A stretch of 64,000 nucleotides of DNA from Arthrobacter sp. QXT-31 (GTDB lineage Bacteria; Actinomycetota; Actinomycetes; Actinomycetales; Micrococcaceae), in NCBI RefSeq assembly GCF_001969265.1, contig NZ_CP019304.1:1736001-1800000 (forward strand), written 5' to 3'. Shown piece by piece: positions 25,879 through 35,029 of the stretch. The notes below the pieces were generated by a model. That model saw nothing but the letters and a program-made list of their open reading frames with translations, was not told the DNA's origin and did no database searches. The position numbers were made by a program, and so were the translations under genes. Every line of letters starts with the position of its first letter. Within the stretch, counting starts at the first letter, position 1.

Positions 25879-25989
25879 GGGCAGACTTCTCCTAGTGTTG
25901 ACTTCCTTACAGACTAGGCGAATTTGCTGGGTCGGCACCTGGCAACCTACTAGGATTCAACTAACCCCCACACTCTCACCGGAGGACTA

Positions 25990-27432
25990 ATGCTTAAGCA
26001 GGGCTCTGCACTGGACCGGTATTTCAAGATCACAGAAAGGGGGTCCAACCTCTCCCGCGAGATCCGCGGAGGTTTTGCCACCTTCTTCGCCATGAGCTAC
26101 ATCGTGGTGCTGAACCCCCTCATCCTGTCCGTCGCGGACTCCTCCGGCACCACACTCGGTTTCCAGGCGGTGGCTGCCGTCACCGCCTTTGCCGCCGGCA
26201 TCCTGACCATCCTCATGGGCGCCTGGGCCAAGCACCCGTTCGCCATGGCCACGGGCCTCGGCGTCAACGCCTTCGTGGCCGTGACGGTGGCCACCAACCC
26301 CGGCCTGACCTGGCCGGACATGATGGGACTCGTGGTCATCTCCGGCATCACCATGATGATCCTGGTCCTGACCGGTTTCCGGACCGCCGTGTTCCGGGCC
26401 GTTCCGGACGGGCTTAAGACCGCGATCGTGGTGGGCATCGGGCTGTTCATCGCCCTCATCGGCCTGGTCAACGCCGGTTTCGTCCGGCGCGTTCCGGACG
26501 CGGCCGGCACCACCGTTCCGGTGGGGCTCGGCTTTGACGGCAAGCTCCTGGGATGGCCGACGCTGGTGTTCGTATTCGGCCTGATCCTGACCATCGCCCT
26601 GCTGGTGCGCAACGTCAAGGGCGCCATCCTGATCGGTATCGTCGCCTCCACCATCCTGGCGGTCATCCTCGAGTTCACGCTGCACATCGGCCCCAGCTTC
26701 GACGGCAAGAACTTCAACCCGCAGGGCTGGTCCCTGGTGGCCCCCCAGTTCACCGAATGGGCGGCCCCCGACCTGTCCCTGATCGGCAAGGCCAACCCGA
26801 TTGGCGCCTTCGACAACCTCGGCGTGGTGGCCGCCGCCCTGCTCGCCTTCGTAATCCTGCTCAGCATCTTCTTCGACGCAATGGGCACCATGGTGGGCCT
26901 GGCCAACGAGGCCGGAACCGTGGACAAGGACGGCAACATCCCCAACGTTGACCGCGTGCTGCAGGTGGACGCGCTTGGCGCCATCGTCGGCGGCGGCGCC
27001 TCAGTCTCCTCCAACCAGATCTACGTCGAATCCGGCGCAGGCATCGGTGAGGGCGCGCGGACCGGCCTCGCCTCGATCGTCACCGGCCTGCTGTTCCTCG
27101 TGGCCATGTTCTTCACCCCGCTGATCAACCTCGTGCCGTTCGAGGCCGTGGCCCCCGCCCTGGTGGTGGTCGGCTTCATGATGGTGGCCCAGGTCGGCAA
27201 GATCCATTGGCAGGACTGGGGCATCGCGCTGCCCGCCTTCCTCACCTTCACGCTGATGCCGTTCACCTACTCAATCGCCAACGGCCTGGGCGCCGGCTTC
27301 ATCTCCTACGTCCTCATCCGCACCTTCCAGGGCCGGGCCCGCGAAGTGCACCCGCTGATGTGGGCCGTCGCGGCGGCGTTCGTCCTGTTCTTCGGCATCG
27401 GACCGATCGAGCAGGCACTCGGCATGGAATAG
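25990..27432 (+). CDS. NCS2-family purine/xanthine permease, AzgA/PbuG-like
   Basis: A 480-residue permease with about 12-14 helices. The family features are visible: REIRGGFATFFAMSYIVVLNP near the N-terminus, GLGVNAFVAVTVA, IFFDAMGTMVGLANEAG and SSNQIYVESGAGIGEGARTG. This form (AzgA subgroup) usually imports adenine, guanine or hypoxanthine with protons. A strong GGAGG precedes the ATG. Transcribed alone and followed by a long hairpin (27450-27502). Confidence 0.93.
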   Translation: MLKQGSALDRYFKITERGSNLSREIRGGFATFFAMSYIVVLNPLILSVADSSGTTLGFQAVAAVTAFAAGILTILMGAWAKHPFAMATGLGVNAFVAVTVATNPGLTWPDMMGLVVISGITMMILVLTGFRTAVFRAVPDGLKTAIVVGIGLFIALIGLVNAGFVRRVPDAAGTTVPVGLGFDGKLLGWPTLVFVFGLILTIALLVRNVKGAILIGIVASTILAVILEFTLHIGPSFDGKNFNPQGWSLVAPQFTEWAAPDLSLIGKANPIGAFDNLGVVAAALLAFVILLSIFFDAMGTMVGLANEAGTVDKDGNIPNVDRVLQVDALGAIVGGGASVSSNQIYVESGAGIGEGARTGLASIVTGLLFLVAMFFTPLINLVPFEAVAPALVVVGFMMVAQVGKIHWQDWGIALPAFLTFTLMPFTYSIANGLGAGFISYVLIRTFQGRAREVHPLMWAVAAAFVLFFGIGPIEQALGME

Positions 27433-27449
27433 TTCCTCCCCTTTCGCCC

Positions 27450-27502
27450 AGATGGCACCTGGCGGCGGTGTTTCTTCCAGACACTGCCGGCAGGTGCCAT
27501 CT
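27450..27502 (+). terminator. long hairpin downstream of the NCS2 permease
   Basis: AGATGGCACCTG (27450-27461) pairs exactly with CAGGTGCCATCT (27491-27502), and the inner GGTGT/ACACT extends the stem. It lies 18 bases past the stop. No U-run follows. Confidence 0.6.
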
Positions 27503-27516
27503 CGCGTTAAGGGGCG

Positions 27517-27533
27517 TTTCCGGCATTCCAGAC
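27517..27533. promoter_or_regulatory. hut dyad TCCGGCATTCCAGA upstream of hutG
   Basis: TTTCCGGCATTCCAGAC matches 14 of 17 bases of the element upstream of hutU and fits the dyad TCYGGNATNCCRGA fully. It lies 55 bases before the hutG ATG. Probable operator of the IclR-family regulator at 36944 (inference). Confidence 0.65.
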
Positions 27534-27587
27534 ATCACGACGGTGGCGCTGCTGGCTTTCGCTGTGTCCGTGCGGTGAGCTTGAAGC

Positions 27588-28607
27588 ATGGACTTTCCCG
27601 CGCTCTCAGTTGACGTTCAACCCCGCCCCTGGACAGGCCGCTACGACGGCGACGGCGAAGCCCACCTCCGGTGGTGGCAGGCCGTCACCCCTCATTCACA
27701 GACCCGGCAGGACGGCAGCCCCTTGCGTGCGGATCCGCCCGTCAGGGTGACGCCGTCGGCTGACGCTGACGCTGGCATTGGCGCTGCTGCCCGCCCCGCC
27801 GCGATCCTCGGCTTCTGCAGCGACGAGGGCGTGCGCCGGAACAAGGGCAGGACCGGGGCCGCGGCCGCCCCGGCGGCCATCCGCAGTGCGCTCGGCCCCC
27901 TCGCCTACCACTCCGGGCGCCCGGTCGCTGATGCGGGCGACGTGGTGGTCCGCGGCGGCGAACTGGAGGCCGGCCAGGCCCGTGCGGGCCTCGCCGTTGC
28001 GGCGCTGCTCGACGGCGGCCGCCTCACCATGGTGCTCGGCGGCGGCCACGAAACCGCGTACGCAAGCTACCTTGGCGTGGCAGGGTCCCGGGCGGTCCGT
28101 GACGGCCAGAGGCTCGGCGTGCTCAACCTTGATGCCCACTTCGACCTCCGGGATGAGGCGGCCCCAAGTTCGGGCACGCCGTTCCTCCAGATGGCCCGCG
28201 CGGAAGCGGCCGCAGGGCGCGAACTGAACTACGCCGTCGTCGGCATTTCCGAACCCAACAACACCCGTGCGCTGTTCAGCACCGCCGACAAGCTGGGGGT
28301 GAAGTACCTGCTGGACGAGGAGTGCACCGCCGGCGCGGCCGAGGCGTTTGTGGCGGATTTCCTCAGCGGGATCGACGTCCTCTACCTGACCATCGACCTG
28401 GATGTGCTTCCGGCTGCGGTGGCCCCGGGGGTCAGCGCCCCGGCCGCGTACGGCGTTCCGCTCCCGGTGATCAGCGCCGTGTGCCGCCAGGTGGTGGCCA
28501 GCGGCAAGCTGCTGCACGCGGACGTGGCAGAGCTGAACCCGGCCTTCGACATCGACAACCGGACCGCCCGGGTGGCCGCGCGGCTGGTCAGCATCCTGCT
28601 CGGCTAG
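27588..28607 (+). CDS. hutG: formimidoylglutamase (arginase family)
   Basis: A 339-residue enzyme that would hydrolyse N-formimino-glutamate to glutamate and formamide, the last step of histidine breakdown. Mn-binding motifs of the arginase family are present: GGGHE, NLDAHFDLRD and TIDLDVLPAAVAPGVSAP. It stands apart from hutH and hutU, which lie 5 kb away, but a matching regulatory dyad is found 55 bases upstream. Agmatinase or guanidinobutyrase are alternatives for this family; the hut-type motif set and shared dyad favour hutG. Confidence 0.88.
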   Translation: MDFPALSVDVQPRPWTGRYDGDGEAHLRWWQAVTPHSQTRQDGSPLRADPPVRVTPSADADAGIGAAARPAAILGFCSDEGVRRNKGRTGAAAAPAAIRSALGPLAYHSGRPVADAGDVVVRGGELEAGQARAGLAVAALLDGGRLTMVLGGGHETAYASYLGVAGSRAVRDGQRLGVLNLDAHFDLRDEAAPSSGTPFLQMARAEAAAGRELNYAVVGISEPNNTRALFSTADKLGVKYLLDEECTAGAAEAFVADFLSGIDVLYLTIDLDVLPAAVAPGVSAPAAYGVPLPVISAVCRQVVASGKLLHADVAELNPAFDIDNRTARVAARLVSILLG

Positions 28608-28620
28608 GGACAGCCGGCCA

Positions 28621-28689
28621 GCGCCTAATCCATGGGGCGCCTAATCCCTGGGCCACGCCTAATCCCTAGGCACGCACCTAATCCCTGGG
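28621..28689 (-). repeat. four tandem GCGCCTAATCCCTGGG units including a stop codon
   Basis: Units start near 28621, 28637, 28653 and 28672 and share CCTAATCC(C/A)TGGG. The CTA of the last unit is the TAG stop of the penicillin-binding protein gene on the minus strand; the other units repeat GGATTAGG beyond it. Similar in kind to 16281-16336. Confidence 0.85.
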
Positions 28690-30885
28690 TTTGGGCTTAG
28701 GTGTCGGCTTGGCGGGCGCCTTGGGCTTCGCCGCGGGCTTGCTGACGATCGACGCCGGCGGCTTCGGGAAGGCCTCTGCGGGGTACAGCCGTGCCACCTG
28801 GAGCATGTAGTTCGCCCACTGCGGCCCCGCGATCATGTAGCCGTCCACTCGGTCGTAGCGCTTGCCGTTGATGGTGATGTTCCGGCCCGGCCGCTGCTGG
28901 CCCTCGAGGGCGTCCCCGAAGAACGAGGCCGTGGCCAGGCCTGTGGTGTAGCCCAGCACCCAGGTGGCACCGTTGCTGTTGTTGGTGCCCGTCTTGGCTG
29001 CCGCCGGCACGGTTCTCTGCACCTTGGGGTTGATGTAGATGCCGGAGCCCTTGGTGAGCATGTCCTGAAGGGCCTTGTTCACGCCGCGTACCACGTTCTT
29101 GTTCACGGTGTTGCTGCACTGCTGGGCTTCGGCAGGAAGCTTCTTGCCGGCCATGTCCGTCACCCCGGCGAGCACCATCGGCGCACAGTACCGGCCGTCG
29201 GCGGCGAAGGTGGCGAAGGCGTTGGCCATCGTCAGGGGGGCCACTCCGGTGCCGCCGAGGAGGTTGCCCAGCTGGTGCATGTTGACGGGCGTCCCGTCCA
29301 GCCCGCTGCGGAGTCCGACGGCGTTGACCATGTTCTGGATTCCGCAGAAGTCCAGCTGGGCGGCTTCGGCGAAGGTGGCTGTGTTGATGGAGTTGTAGAG
29401 CCCGTAGTCAGCCGGCATCTTGCGGTAGTAACCCGCCGAGGCGTTTTGGAGGTCGTCGGCCGTTTCAAGCCCTGCCCGGCGCTGCTTAGTGCTGTAGCCG
29501 CCAGCCACCTTCCCGCACGAGGACCGCCAGCGGAAACCCAGCGGGTACTCGCGCTTCGAGGCGTCCACCACCGTGGTCATGGTCTTGCCCTGGTGCAGCC
29601 ACTCGGCGAAGGTGAAGGGCTTCATGGTGGATCCCGGCTGGAAGCCGCCGGCACCATTGAGGTCGTTTCCGTTCGCGTCCTTGGCATCCACGTTGAAGTT
29701 CAGCTGGGTGTCGAACTTCCCCGGCTGTGGCAGGTACACGGTGTTCTGCGCCATCGCCAGGACCTTGCCTGTGCCCGGCTGAACCGTGACCAGCGAAGCA
29801 CCCCACTTGTCCGGGTTGGCGCCGGCGGTGGCGTTCACCTGCGCCTGTGCCTTGGCCTGCAGCCGGCTGTCCAGCGTGGTGGTGATGGTCAGTCCGCCGC
29901 GGAAAAGCCGCTGTTCGCGTGCCTCGGTGTCCGCGCCGTAGGCCGGGTTGTTCAGGAAGAGCCGGGTCACGTAGTCGCAGAAGTACGGGGCCATGGTGGC
30001 CGCGGCGCATCCCTGCCGTGAGGGCTTGACCTTCACCCCGACGCCGGAGGCCGCGGCGGCCGCATGCTGCTTCTTGGTGATCATCTTCTGCTTGAGCATT
30101 TCACCCAGGACCTGGTTGCGGCGCACAAGGGAGTTCTTGGGATTGGCCACGGGATCATAGAAGCTGGGGCTGTTCACCAGTCCCGCGAGCAGTGCCGACT
30201 GGGGCAGGTTCAGCTTGCTGGCGGGGACGCTGAAGAAGTACTGGGCCGCTGCCTCGATGCCGTAGGCGCTGCGGTTGAAGAAGACGATGTTCAGGTAGCC
30301 CTCGAGGATCTGGTCCTTGGTGAACTTCTTCTCCAGGGCCATCGCAAGCCGCATCTCGCGCAGCTTGTCCCCCATGGTCTTCTGCCCGCTGAGCACCACC
30401 TGGTCCTCACGGCCCTCGGAGATCAGGGACTCGTTCACAATGTTGGTGACGTACTGCTGGGTCAGCGTGGAGGCGCCCTGCCGCTCGCCGCGGGTCAGGT
30501 TGCTGGTGAGCGCACGCAGCACGCCCTGCGTGTCCACTCCGCTGTGCTCATAGAAACGGCTGTCCTCGATGGCGACGACGGCCTTCCGGACGAACGGGGA
30601 CATCTGCTTCAGGGGCACGCGGACCCGGTTCTCAGCGTAGAACGTGGCGAGGAGCTTGCCGTCGGCCGTCAGCATGCGGGTGGTCTGCGACGGGGCAGGC
30701 ACCGCGAGCTCGGTGGGCAGGCTGTTGAAGTAGGAAATCGACCTGCTGACCGAGGTGCCGGCCAGGGCAGCTCCGGGCACCAGGAAGCCGGCCACGAGGA
30801 CCCCGCACAGGCAGCTGACAATCACGAACCCCAGCAGCTTCGCCAGGGCAAGGGCCGTACGGGATATCAGTCTTCTGCCTGCCAT
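28678..30885 (-). CDS. class A penicillin-binding protein (glycosyltransferase/transpeptidase)
   Basis: A 735-residue bifunctional peptidoglycan synthase, anchored by an N-terminal helix (about 13-40). The GT51 domain has EDSRFYEHSGVDTQGVLRAL and GASTLTQQYV; the transpeptidase domain has the SxxK serine in GSTMKPFTF, SxN as SINTATF, and KTGT in AAKTGTNNSN. The C-terminus is a Lys/Pro tail (PAKPTPKPKPRD). It would polymerise and cross-link cell-wall glycan outside the membrane. Transcribed alone on the minus strand. Tandem repeats cover its stop codon. Confidence 0.96.
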   Translation of the reverse strand: MAGRRLISRTALALAKLLGFVIVSCLCGVLVAGFLVPGAALAGTSVSRSISYFNSLPTELAVPAPSQTTRMLTADGKLLATFYAENRVRVPLKQMSPFVRKAVVAIEDSRFYEHSGVDTQGVLRALTSNLTRGERQGASTLTQQYVTNIVNESLISEGREDQVVLSGQKTMGDKLREMRLAMALEKKFTKDQILEGYLNIVFFNRSAYGIEAAAQYFFSVPASKLNLPQSALLAGLVNSPSFYDPVANPKNSLVRRNQVLGEMLKQKMITKKQHAAAAASGVGVKVKPSRQGCAAATMAPYFCDYVTRLFLNNPAYGADTEAREQRLFRGGLTITTTLDSRLQAKAQAQVNATAGANPDKWGASLVTVQPGTGKVLAMAQNTVYLPQPGKFDTQLNFNVDAKDANGNDLNGAGGFQPGSTMKPFTFAEWLHQGKTMTTVVDASKREYPLGFRWRSSCGKVAGGYSTKQRRAGLETADDLQNASAGYYRKMPADYGLYNSINTATFAEAAQLDFCGIQNMVNAVGLRSGLDGTPVNMHQLGNLLGGTGVAPLTMANAFATFAADGRYCAPMVLAGVTDMAGKKLPAEAQQCSNTVNKNVVRGVNKALQDMLTKGSGIYINPKVQRTVPAAAKTGTNNSNGATWVLGYTTGLATASFFGDALEGQQRPGRNITINGKRYDRVDGYMIAGPQWANYMLQVARLYPAEAFPKPPASIVSKPAAKPKAPAKPTPKPKPRD

Positions 30886-30959
30886 GATCCAAGCTCACCA
30901 CACGACGGGACGGAAAGCAGAATATTTGCAGGCTCCGGCTGCGGTCCGCAGGTAGTCCA

Positions 30960-32264
30960 TCAGACAGGGGTGTGCGGGGCTTTTCCCTCGTCGCCGAATT
31001 TCTCGGCCGCCTTGCGCTCCCGGAGCCGGTCCAGGCGATTCATAACGGGCGCAGTGGTGGCCCCGTGCAGCACCACGGACATAGCCACAACCAGCCCGAT
31101 GATGCCCCACAGGTACTCCGCCTGGTCGCCGAAGCCGCCATGGGCGAGCGCGTAGGCAAGGTAGTACAGCGACCCGATGCCCCGGATGCCAAAGAAGGAA
31201 ATGGCGATCCGTTCCCGGGGACCGGTCTTGCCGCGGGCCAGCGCCAGCCAGCCGGACAGCGGACGGACCAGGACCAGGAAAACCAGCGCCACGCCCACCT
31301 CGGCCCAGCCGACCTCGGCCAGCAGGCCACGCACTATCGCTCCGCCCAGGAGGACCAGGATGACCACCGTCAGGAGCCGTTCGAGCTGTTCCACGTAGGA
31401 GTGCAGGATGCGGTGATAGCCGTGGGTCCGTTCTGCCGCCCTGATGGTGACCGCGCAGACGAACACAGCGATGAAGCCGTAGCCCTCGAGCATTTCCGTG
31501 ACGCCGTAGGCCAGGAAAGTGGCGGCCAGCGCAACGAAGCCTTCGGAGTGGTTGGACAGCCTGATGCTGTCGTGCCGGGCGGAGAAGAAAAGCCGGGCCA
31601 GCGCCTTGCCCGTGCCGTAGCCCAGGAGTACGCCCATTCCGATGCGCCACAGGACGTCCACGCCGAACCACTCCGGAAACCAGGCTGACGGCGCCGTTCC
31701 CACGAGGCTCATGGCAATGGCCAGGTACACAAAGGGAAAGGCGAGGCCGTCATTCAGTCCCGCCTCCGAGGTCAGGGCAAACCTGACCTCGTCCTCCTTG
31801 TCGGTGTCCTCCTCCTCGTCGGCCGGCTCACCGACCTGAACCTCGGAGGCGAGGACCGGATCGGTGGGGGCCAGGGCGGCGGCCACGAGGAGCGCGGCGG
31901 CGAGTCCGAGTCCCAGCAGCCAGAGCCCCAAAAGCGTCAGGCCGAGGATGCACAGGGGCATGGCGATGCCGAGCATCCGCCACGTGGTGGCCCAGTTCCG
32001 CCGGCCGACCGCGCGGTCCAGCGCCAGCCCGGCACCCATCAGGGAGACGATCACGCAGATTTCAGTGAGATGCAGCGTCAGGTCCGGGTGGGAAAGGGGG
32101 CTGGGGTTGGGAAGATCCCGGAGCAGGCCGAAAGCGGCGGCCCCGGCACCGAGGAAGACCATCGGCATCGAAACGGGGAGGTTCCGCAGCGCCTTGGGCA
32201 GGATGGCGGCGACGAAAACGGCCACGCCCGCCGCGGCGAACATGATGCTGGCAGCTTCGAACAC
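30960..32264 (-). CDS. cation:proton antiporter (CPA1, NhaP-like)
   Basis: A protein of about 434 residues with some 12 helices. Transport residues typical of the family are visible in LVAAALAPTDPVLASEVQVG and LTSEAGLNDGLAFPFVYLAI (END-like motif region). The C-terminus is a charged cytoplasmic tail (RLDRLRERKAAEKFGDEGKA). I chose the GTG at 32264, preceded by AGGAGGTGACC; longer in-frame starts lack an RBS and would add about 70 non-membrane residues. Likely Na+ or K+/H+ exchange. Cation specificity is not visible. Confidence 0.92.
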   Translation of the reverse strand: MFEAASIMFAAAGVAVFVAAILPKALRNLPVSMPMVFLGAGAAAFGLLRDLPNPSPLSHPDLTLHLTEICVIVSLMGAGLALDRAVGRRNWATTWRMLGIAMPLCILGLTLLGLWLLGLGLAAALLVAAALAPTDPVLASEVQVGEPADEEEDTDKEDEVRFALTSEAGLNDGLAFPFVYLAIAMSLVGTAPSAWFPEWFGVDVLWRIGMGVLLGYGTGKALARLFFSARHDSIRLSNHSEGFVALAATFLAYGVTEMLEGYGFIAVFVCAVTIRAAERTHGYHRILHSYVEQLERLLTVVILVLLGGAIVRGLLAEVGWAEVGVALVFLVLVRPLSGWLALARGKTGPRERIAISFFGIRGIGSLYYLAYALAHGGFGDQAEYLWGIIGLVVAMSVVLHGATTAPVMNRLDRLRERKAAEKFGDEGKAPHTPV

Positions 32265-32428
32265 GGTCACCTCCTGCGCCGTCGGTCTCACAGACTTGAC
32301 CCACATTAGCGCGCGGAGCAGGAAAGAGGGCGCCCTTTCTGCTGCCAGGACACAAGGGCGCGCTGCAGCGGAAGGCAGAATGGTTGATACGACAACTATC
32401 GTCAACTTTCCTGTCAAACGACAGTCAT

Positions 32429-32457
32429 CTGACCTTTCCGAGCGTCGGCGGTAGAAT
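32429..32457 (+). promoter_or_regulatory. promoter candidate of the 86-residue protein gene
   Basis: CTGACC (32429-32434) and TAGAAT (32452-32457) are separated by 17 bases, and the ATG lies 40 bases downstream. The -35 is a partial match. Confidence 0.45.
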
Positions 32458-32497
32458 GGGTTACTGCCCCCCGGCAAGAATCAAAGAAAGTCAGTAC

Positions 32498-32758
32498 ATG
32501 AGCACAGCAACCATGGAGCGCCCAACCGCTCCGGCGAACGTGATTCGCTCCGCGGATGTCCGGTCCATCGACCTGGCCTTTACCAGTGCCGACCAGGTCC
32601 ACGATGGCCTGGAAAGCGCGGTGGAGACGCTGATCGCCACGGCCGCCCAGGAAGGCACCTGTGGCATTAAGGTCACGCGCCTTGAGCCAGGCCGCTACAC
32701 GGTGGCCCTCGACGAGTCTGTTCCCTTCGGTGAAACACACGAGGACATCGCGGCCTAA
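32498..32758 (+). CDS. small conserved actinobacterial protein of unknown function
   Basis: An 86-residue acidic protein. Residues 20-85 read as an alpha/beta fold (DVRSIDLAFTSADQVHDGLESAVETLIATAAQEGTCGI split around helix 1, then VTRLEPGRYTVALDESVPFG). No Cys pairs, signal or membrane helix. The ATG at 32498 is chosen from AGAAAG upstream and the promoter at 32429. A strong bidirectional terminator follows immediately, so it is a monocistronic unit. No family recognised with confidence. Confidence 0.7.
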   Translation: MSTATMERPTAPANVIRSADVRSIDLAFTSADQVHDGLESAVETLIATAAQEGTCGIKVTRLEPGRYTVALDESVPFGETHEDIAA

Positions 32759-32764
32759 CACGCG

Positions 32765-32829
32765 AAAAAGCCCCCGATCCTGGAATCAGCCGGCCGTAAG
32801 GCCGAATGATCCAAGGTCGGGGGCTTTTT
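32765..32829. terminator. bidirectional terminator
   Basis: AAAAAGCCCCCGA (from 32765) and TCGGGGGCTTTTT (to 32829) form a long stem with a small inner hairpin. A U-run follows in both directions, so it can serve this gene and the convergent gene at 32865. Confidence 0.9.
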
Positions 32830-32864
32830 ATGTTCGCGTACCACCGCGCGGCTTAGCCAGCGGA

Positions 32865-33101
32865 TTACATCCGGCGCACCTGCACGCCGTCGGACTTCAT
32901 GAAGAGCTGCGACTCATGTGCCCCGGCGGAGACGAGCCACAACACGTTTCCGCTCCGCGAGACCTCCTCCACCTCGCCTGCAGCAATAACGTGCGCATGC
33001 TTGATGATCTCGACCCGCTCGCCCACCTGCAGCGCTCCCCAGTCGGAAACCGTTGCTGCGTGTGCGATACGTTTGGACAGGACTGCCCCGCGTGCTTTCA
33101 T
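32865..33101 (-). CDS. small SH3-like protein of unknown function
   Basis: A protein of about 78 residues, mostly short beta strands (QVGERVEIIKHAHVIAAG, EVEEVSRSGNVLWLVS) ending in QVRRM; the pattern suggests an SH3-like barrel of the KOW type, which is an inference. I prefer the ATG at 33101 (MKARGAVLSKR), with GAAG a few bases upstream; the ATG at 33146 is possible and would add MLWRKKNIHKGVEVQ. It is convergent with the gene at 32498 and shares its terminator. Confidence 0.65.
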   Translation of the reverse strand: MKARGAVLSKRIAHAATVSDWGALQVGERVEIIKHAHVIAAGEVEEVSRSGNVLWLVSAGAHESQLFMKSDGVQVRRM

Positions 33102-33267
33102 TTGAACTTCTACCCCTTTGTGGATGTTCTTTTTACGCCACAGCATCTTTGATGTGACTTTCACTACACCATTAGTTCTACTACACTCGCAGATTCTCTG
33201 CCCGGCGCATTGCGCAGTATTTCGGCACCGCCGGCAAATGTTTGCCGGCGGTGCACATTGTTCACCG

Positions 33268-34914
33268 TCAGGCGAGATTTCCGACGGCGAATTCGGCTGC
33301 CGTCCGCACGGCACCGGAAGCAACCAGCAGGTCGGCCGCCTCCAGCTCGGGTGAAAGGAACCTGTCCGTGCCGGGACCGCCGACGACGGACCGCAGCGCT
33401 TCGAGGACCGCAGCCCCTGCGGGCCCGGGCGTCAGCTCTCCCCCGGACAGCTGGGTGCGCAGGTCGATCGCCCGTGCCGAGGTCACCAGCTCGATGGCGA
33501 GCACGCGGCGCAGGTTCTCCACGGCCTTCCGGAGCTTGCGGGCCGCGTGCCAACCCATGGACACGTGGTCCTCCTGCATGGCAGAGCTTGGGATGGAGTC
33601 GACCGATGCGGGGACAGCCAGCCTCTTGTTGTCCGAGACCAGCCCGGCCTGCGTGTACTGGGCGATCATGAGGCCCGAGTCGACGCCCGGATCGGCGGCC
33701 AGAAACGCCGGCAGGCCGTGGGAGCGTGCCGGATCCAGCATGCGGTCCGTCCGCCGTTCGGCGATGGAGCTGAGGTCGGCGACGGCGATGGCCAGGTAGT
33801 CGAGGACATAGGCCACCGGGGCACCGTGGAAATTGCCGTTGGAGCTGACCCGGCCGTCCGGCAGGACCACCGGGTTGTCGATGGCGGCCGCAAGTTCACG
33901 GGATGCTACGAGTTCGGCGTGGTCGACGGTGTCCCGGACGGCGCCTGCAACCTGGGGGGCGCAACGCAGCGAGTATGCGTCCTGGACCCGGGAGTCGCCC
34001 ACGCGGTGTGAGGCGACGATGGCTGAGTCGGACAGCACGCGGAGCATGTTGTCGGCACTGGCCGCCTGGCCCGGGTGCGGCCGCAGGGCGGCGTGCAGTT
34101 CGGGCAGGAACACCTGGTCCGTGCCGAGCAGCGCCTCGACGCTGAGCGCAGCGGTGATGTCCGCCGTCGTCAGCAGCTGCCGCAGGTCGGCGATGGCCAT
34201 GAGGAGCATGCCCAGCATGCCCTCGGTGCCGTTGACCAGTGCCAGCCCTTCCTTTTCAGCCAGGGTGACCGGCTCGATGCCGTGCGCGGCAAGCAGTTCG
34301 GCAACTGTCCTCTGACCGGCGCCGCCGTAGAGTTCGCCGTCGGGGCCGGTTGCTTCACCCTCGCCCATGAGGACCAGGGCACAGTGCGACAGCGGTGCGA
34401 GGTCGCCGGAGCAGCCCAGCGAGCCGAATTCCCGGACCACCGGGGTGATGCCGGCGTTGAGCACGTCCACCATGGTCTGCAGCACTACGGGCCGGACACC
34501 GGTGCGGCCGGATGCCAGCGTCTTGGCGCGGAGGAACATGATGCCGCGGACAACTTCGCGTTCCACCGCGGGGCCCATGCCGGCGGCGTGGCTGCGGATC
34601 AGCGACTTCTGCAGCTGGGTGCGCAGCTCACCGGGAATGTGGCGGTTGGCCAGTGCACCGAAGCCCGTGGAGATGCCGTATGCCGGCACGTCGCTGTGGG
34701 CCAGTTCGTCGATGTGCGCGCGGACTTTGGCAACGGTGCCCAGGGCTTCCTGGGAGATGGTCACCTTGGCGTCATGGCGTGCGACGGCGACGACGTCCTC
34801 GGCCGTGACACCGCTGGCCCCGAGGGTGACGGTGAGCGGTTCGTGGGTTGGGGCCACGCGAACAGGGTTCCCTGGCCGAGCGTACGAGGTTAGGGAGTTC
34901 GTGGGGATAGTCAT
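33268..34914 (-). CDS. hutH: histidine ammonia-lyase
   Basis: A 548-residue enzyme that deaminates L-histidine to urocanate, the first step of the hut pathway. The active-site Tyr lies in YGISTGFG (Y79). The MIO-forming tripeptide region reads GSLGCSGDLAPLSH, so the cofactor would come from Cys168-Ser169-Gly170 rather than the usual Ala-Ser-Gly. AGGAAG lies before the ATG. It follows hutU on the same strand after 115 bases that contain a large inverted repeat. Confidence 0.96.
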   Translation of the reverse strand: MTIPTNSLTSYARPGNPVRVAPTHEPLTVTLGASGVTAEDVVAVARHDAKVTISQEALGTVAKVRAHIDELAHSDVPAYGISTGFGALANRHIPGELRTQLQKSLIRSHAAGMGPAVEREVVRGIMFLRAKTLASGRTGVRPVVLQTMVDVLNAGITPVVREFGSLGCSGDLAPLSHCALVLMGEGEATGPDGELYGGAGQRTVAELLAAHGIEPVTLAEKEGLALVNGTEGMLGMLLMAIADLRQLLTTADITAALSVEALLGTDQVFLPELHAALRPHPGQAASADNMLRVLSDSAIVASHRVGDSRVQDAYSLRCAPQVAGAVRDTVDHAELVASRELAAAIDNPVVLPDGRVSSNGNFHGAPVAYVLDYLAIAVADLSSIAERRTDRMLDPARSHGLPAFLAADPGVDSGLMIAQYTQAGLVSDNKRLAVPASVDSIPSSAMQEDHVSMGWHAARKLRKAVENLRRVLAIELVTSARAIDLRTQLSGGELTPGPAGAAVLEALRSVVGGPGTDRFLSPELEAADLLVASGAVRTAAEFAVGNLA

Positions 34915-34954
34915 TGTGATCTTCCTAAATCTGAGGGTTTGAGCCGGGTCCCCT

Positions 34955-35016
34955 CATCGATTGCTCCGTTATGGCCCTTTTCCGGGCTCAAAACGGCGGC
35001 TACGGAGCAATCGATG
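34955..35016. repeat. 15-bp inverted repeat between hutU and hutH
   Basis: CATCGATTGCTCCGT (34955-34969) and its exact complement (35002-35016) flank 32 bases that hold a smaller GGCCC/GGGCT hairpin. It could reduce or separate hutH transcription from hutU, or be a transposon-end scar. No U-run follows. Confidence 0.7.
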
Positions 35017-35029
35017 GGGGTGGGCTTGT

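Noticed and set aside
30960..32477. Longer start for the antiporter at 32477
   Set aside because: The extra 70 residues are not membrane-like and lack an RBS, whereas AGGAGGTGACC directly precedes the GTG at 32264.
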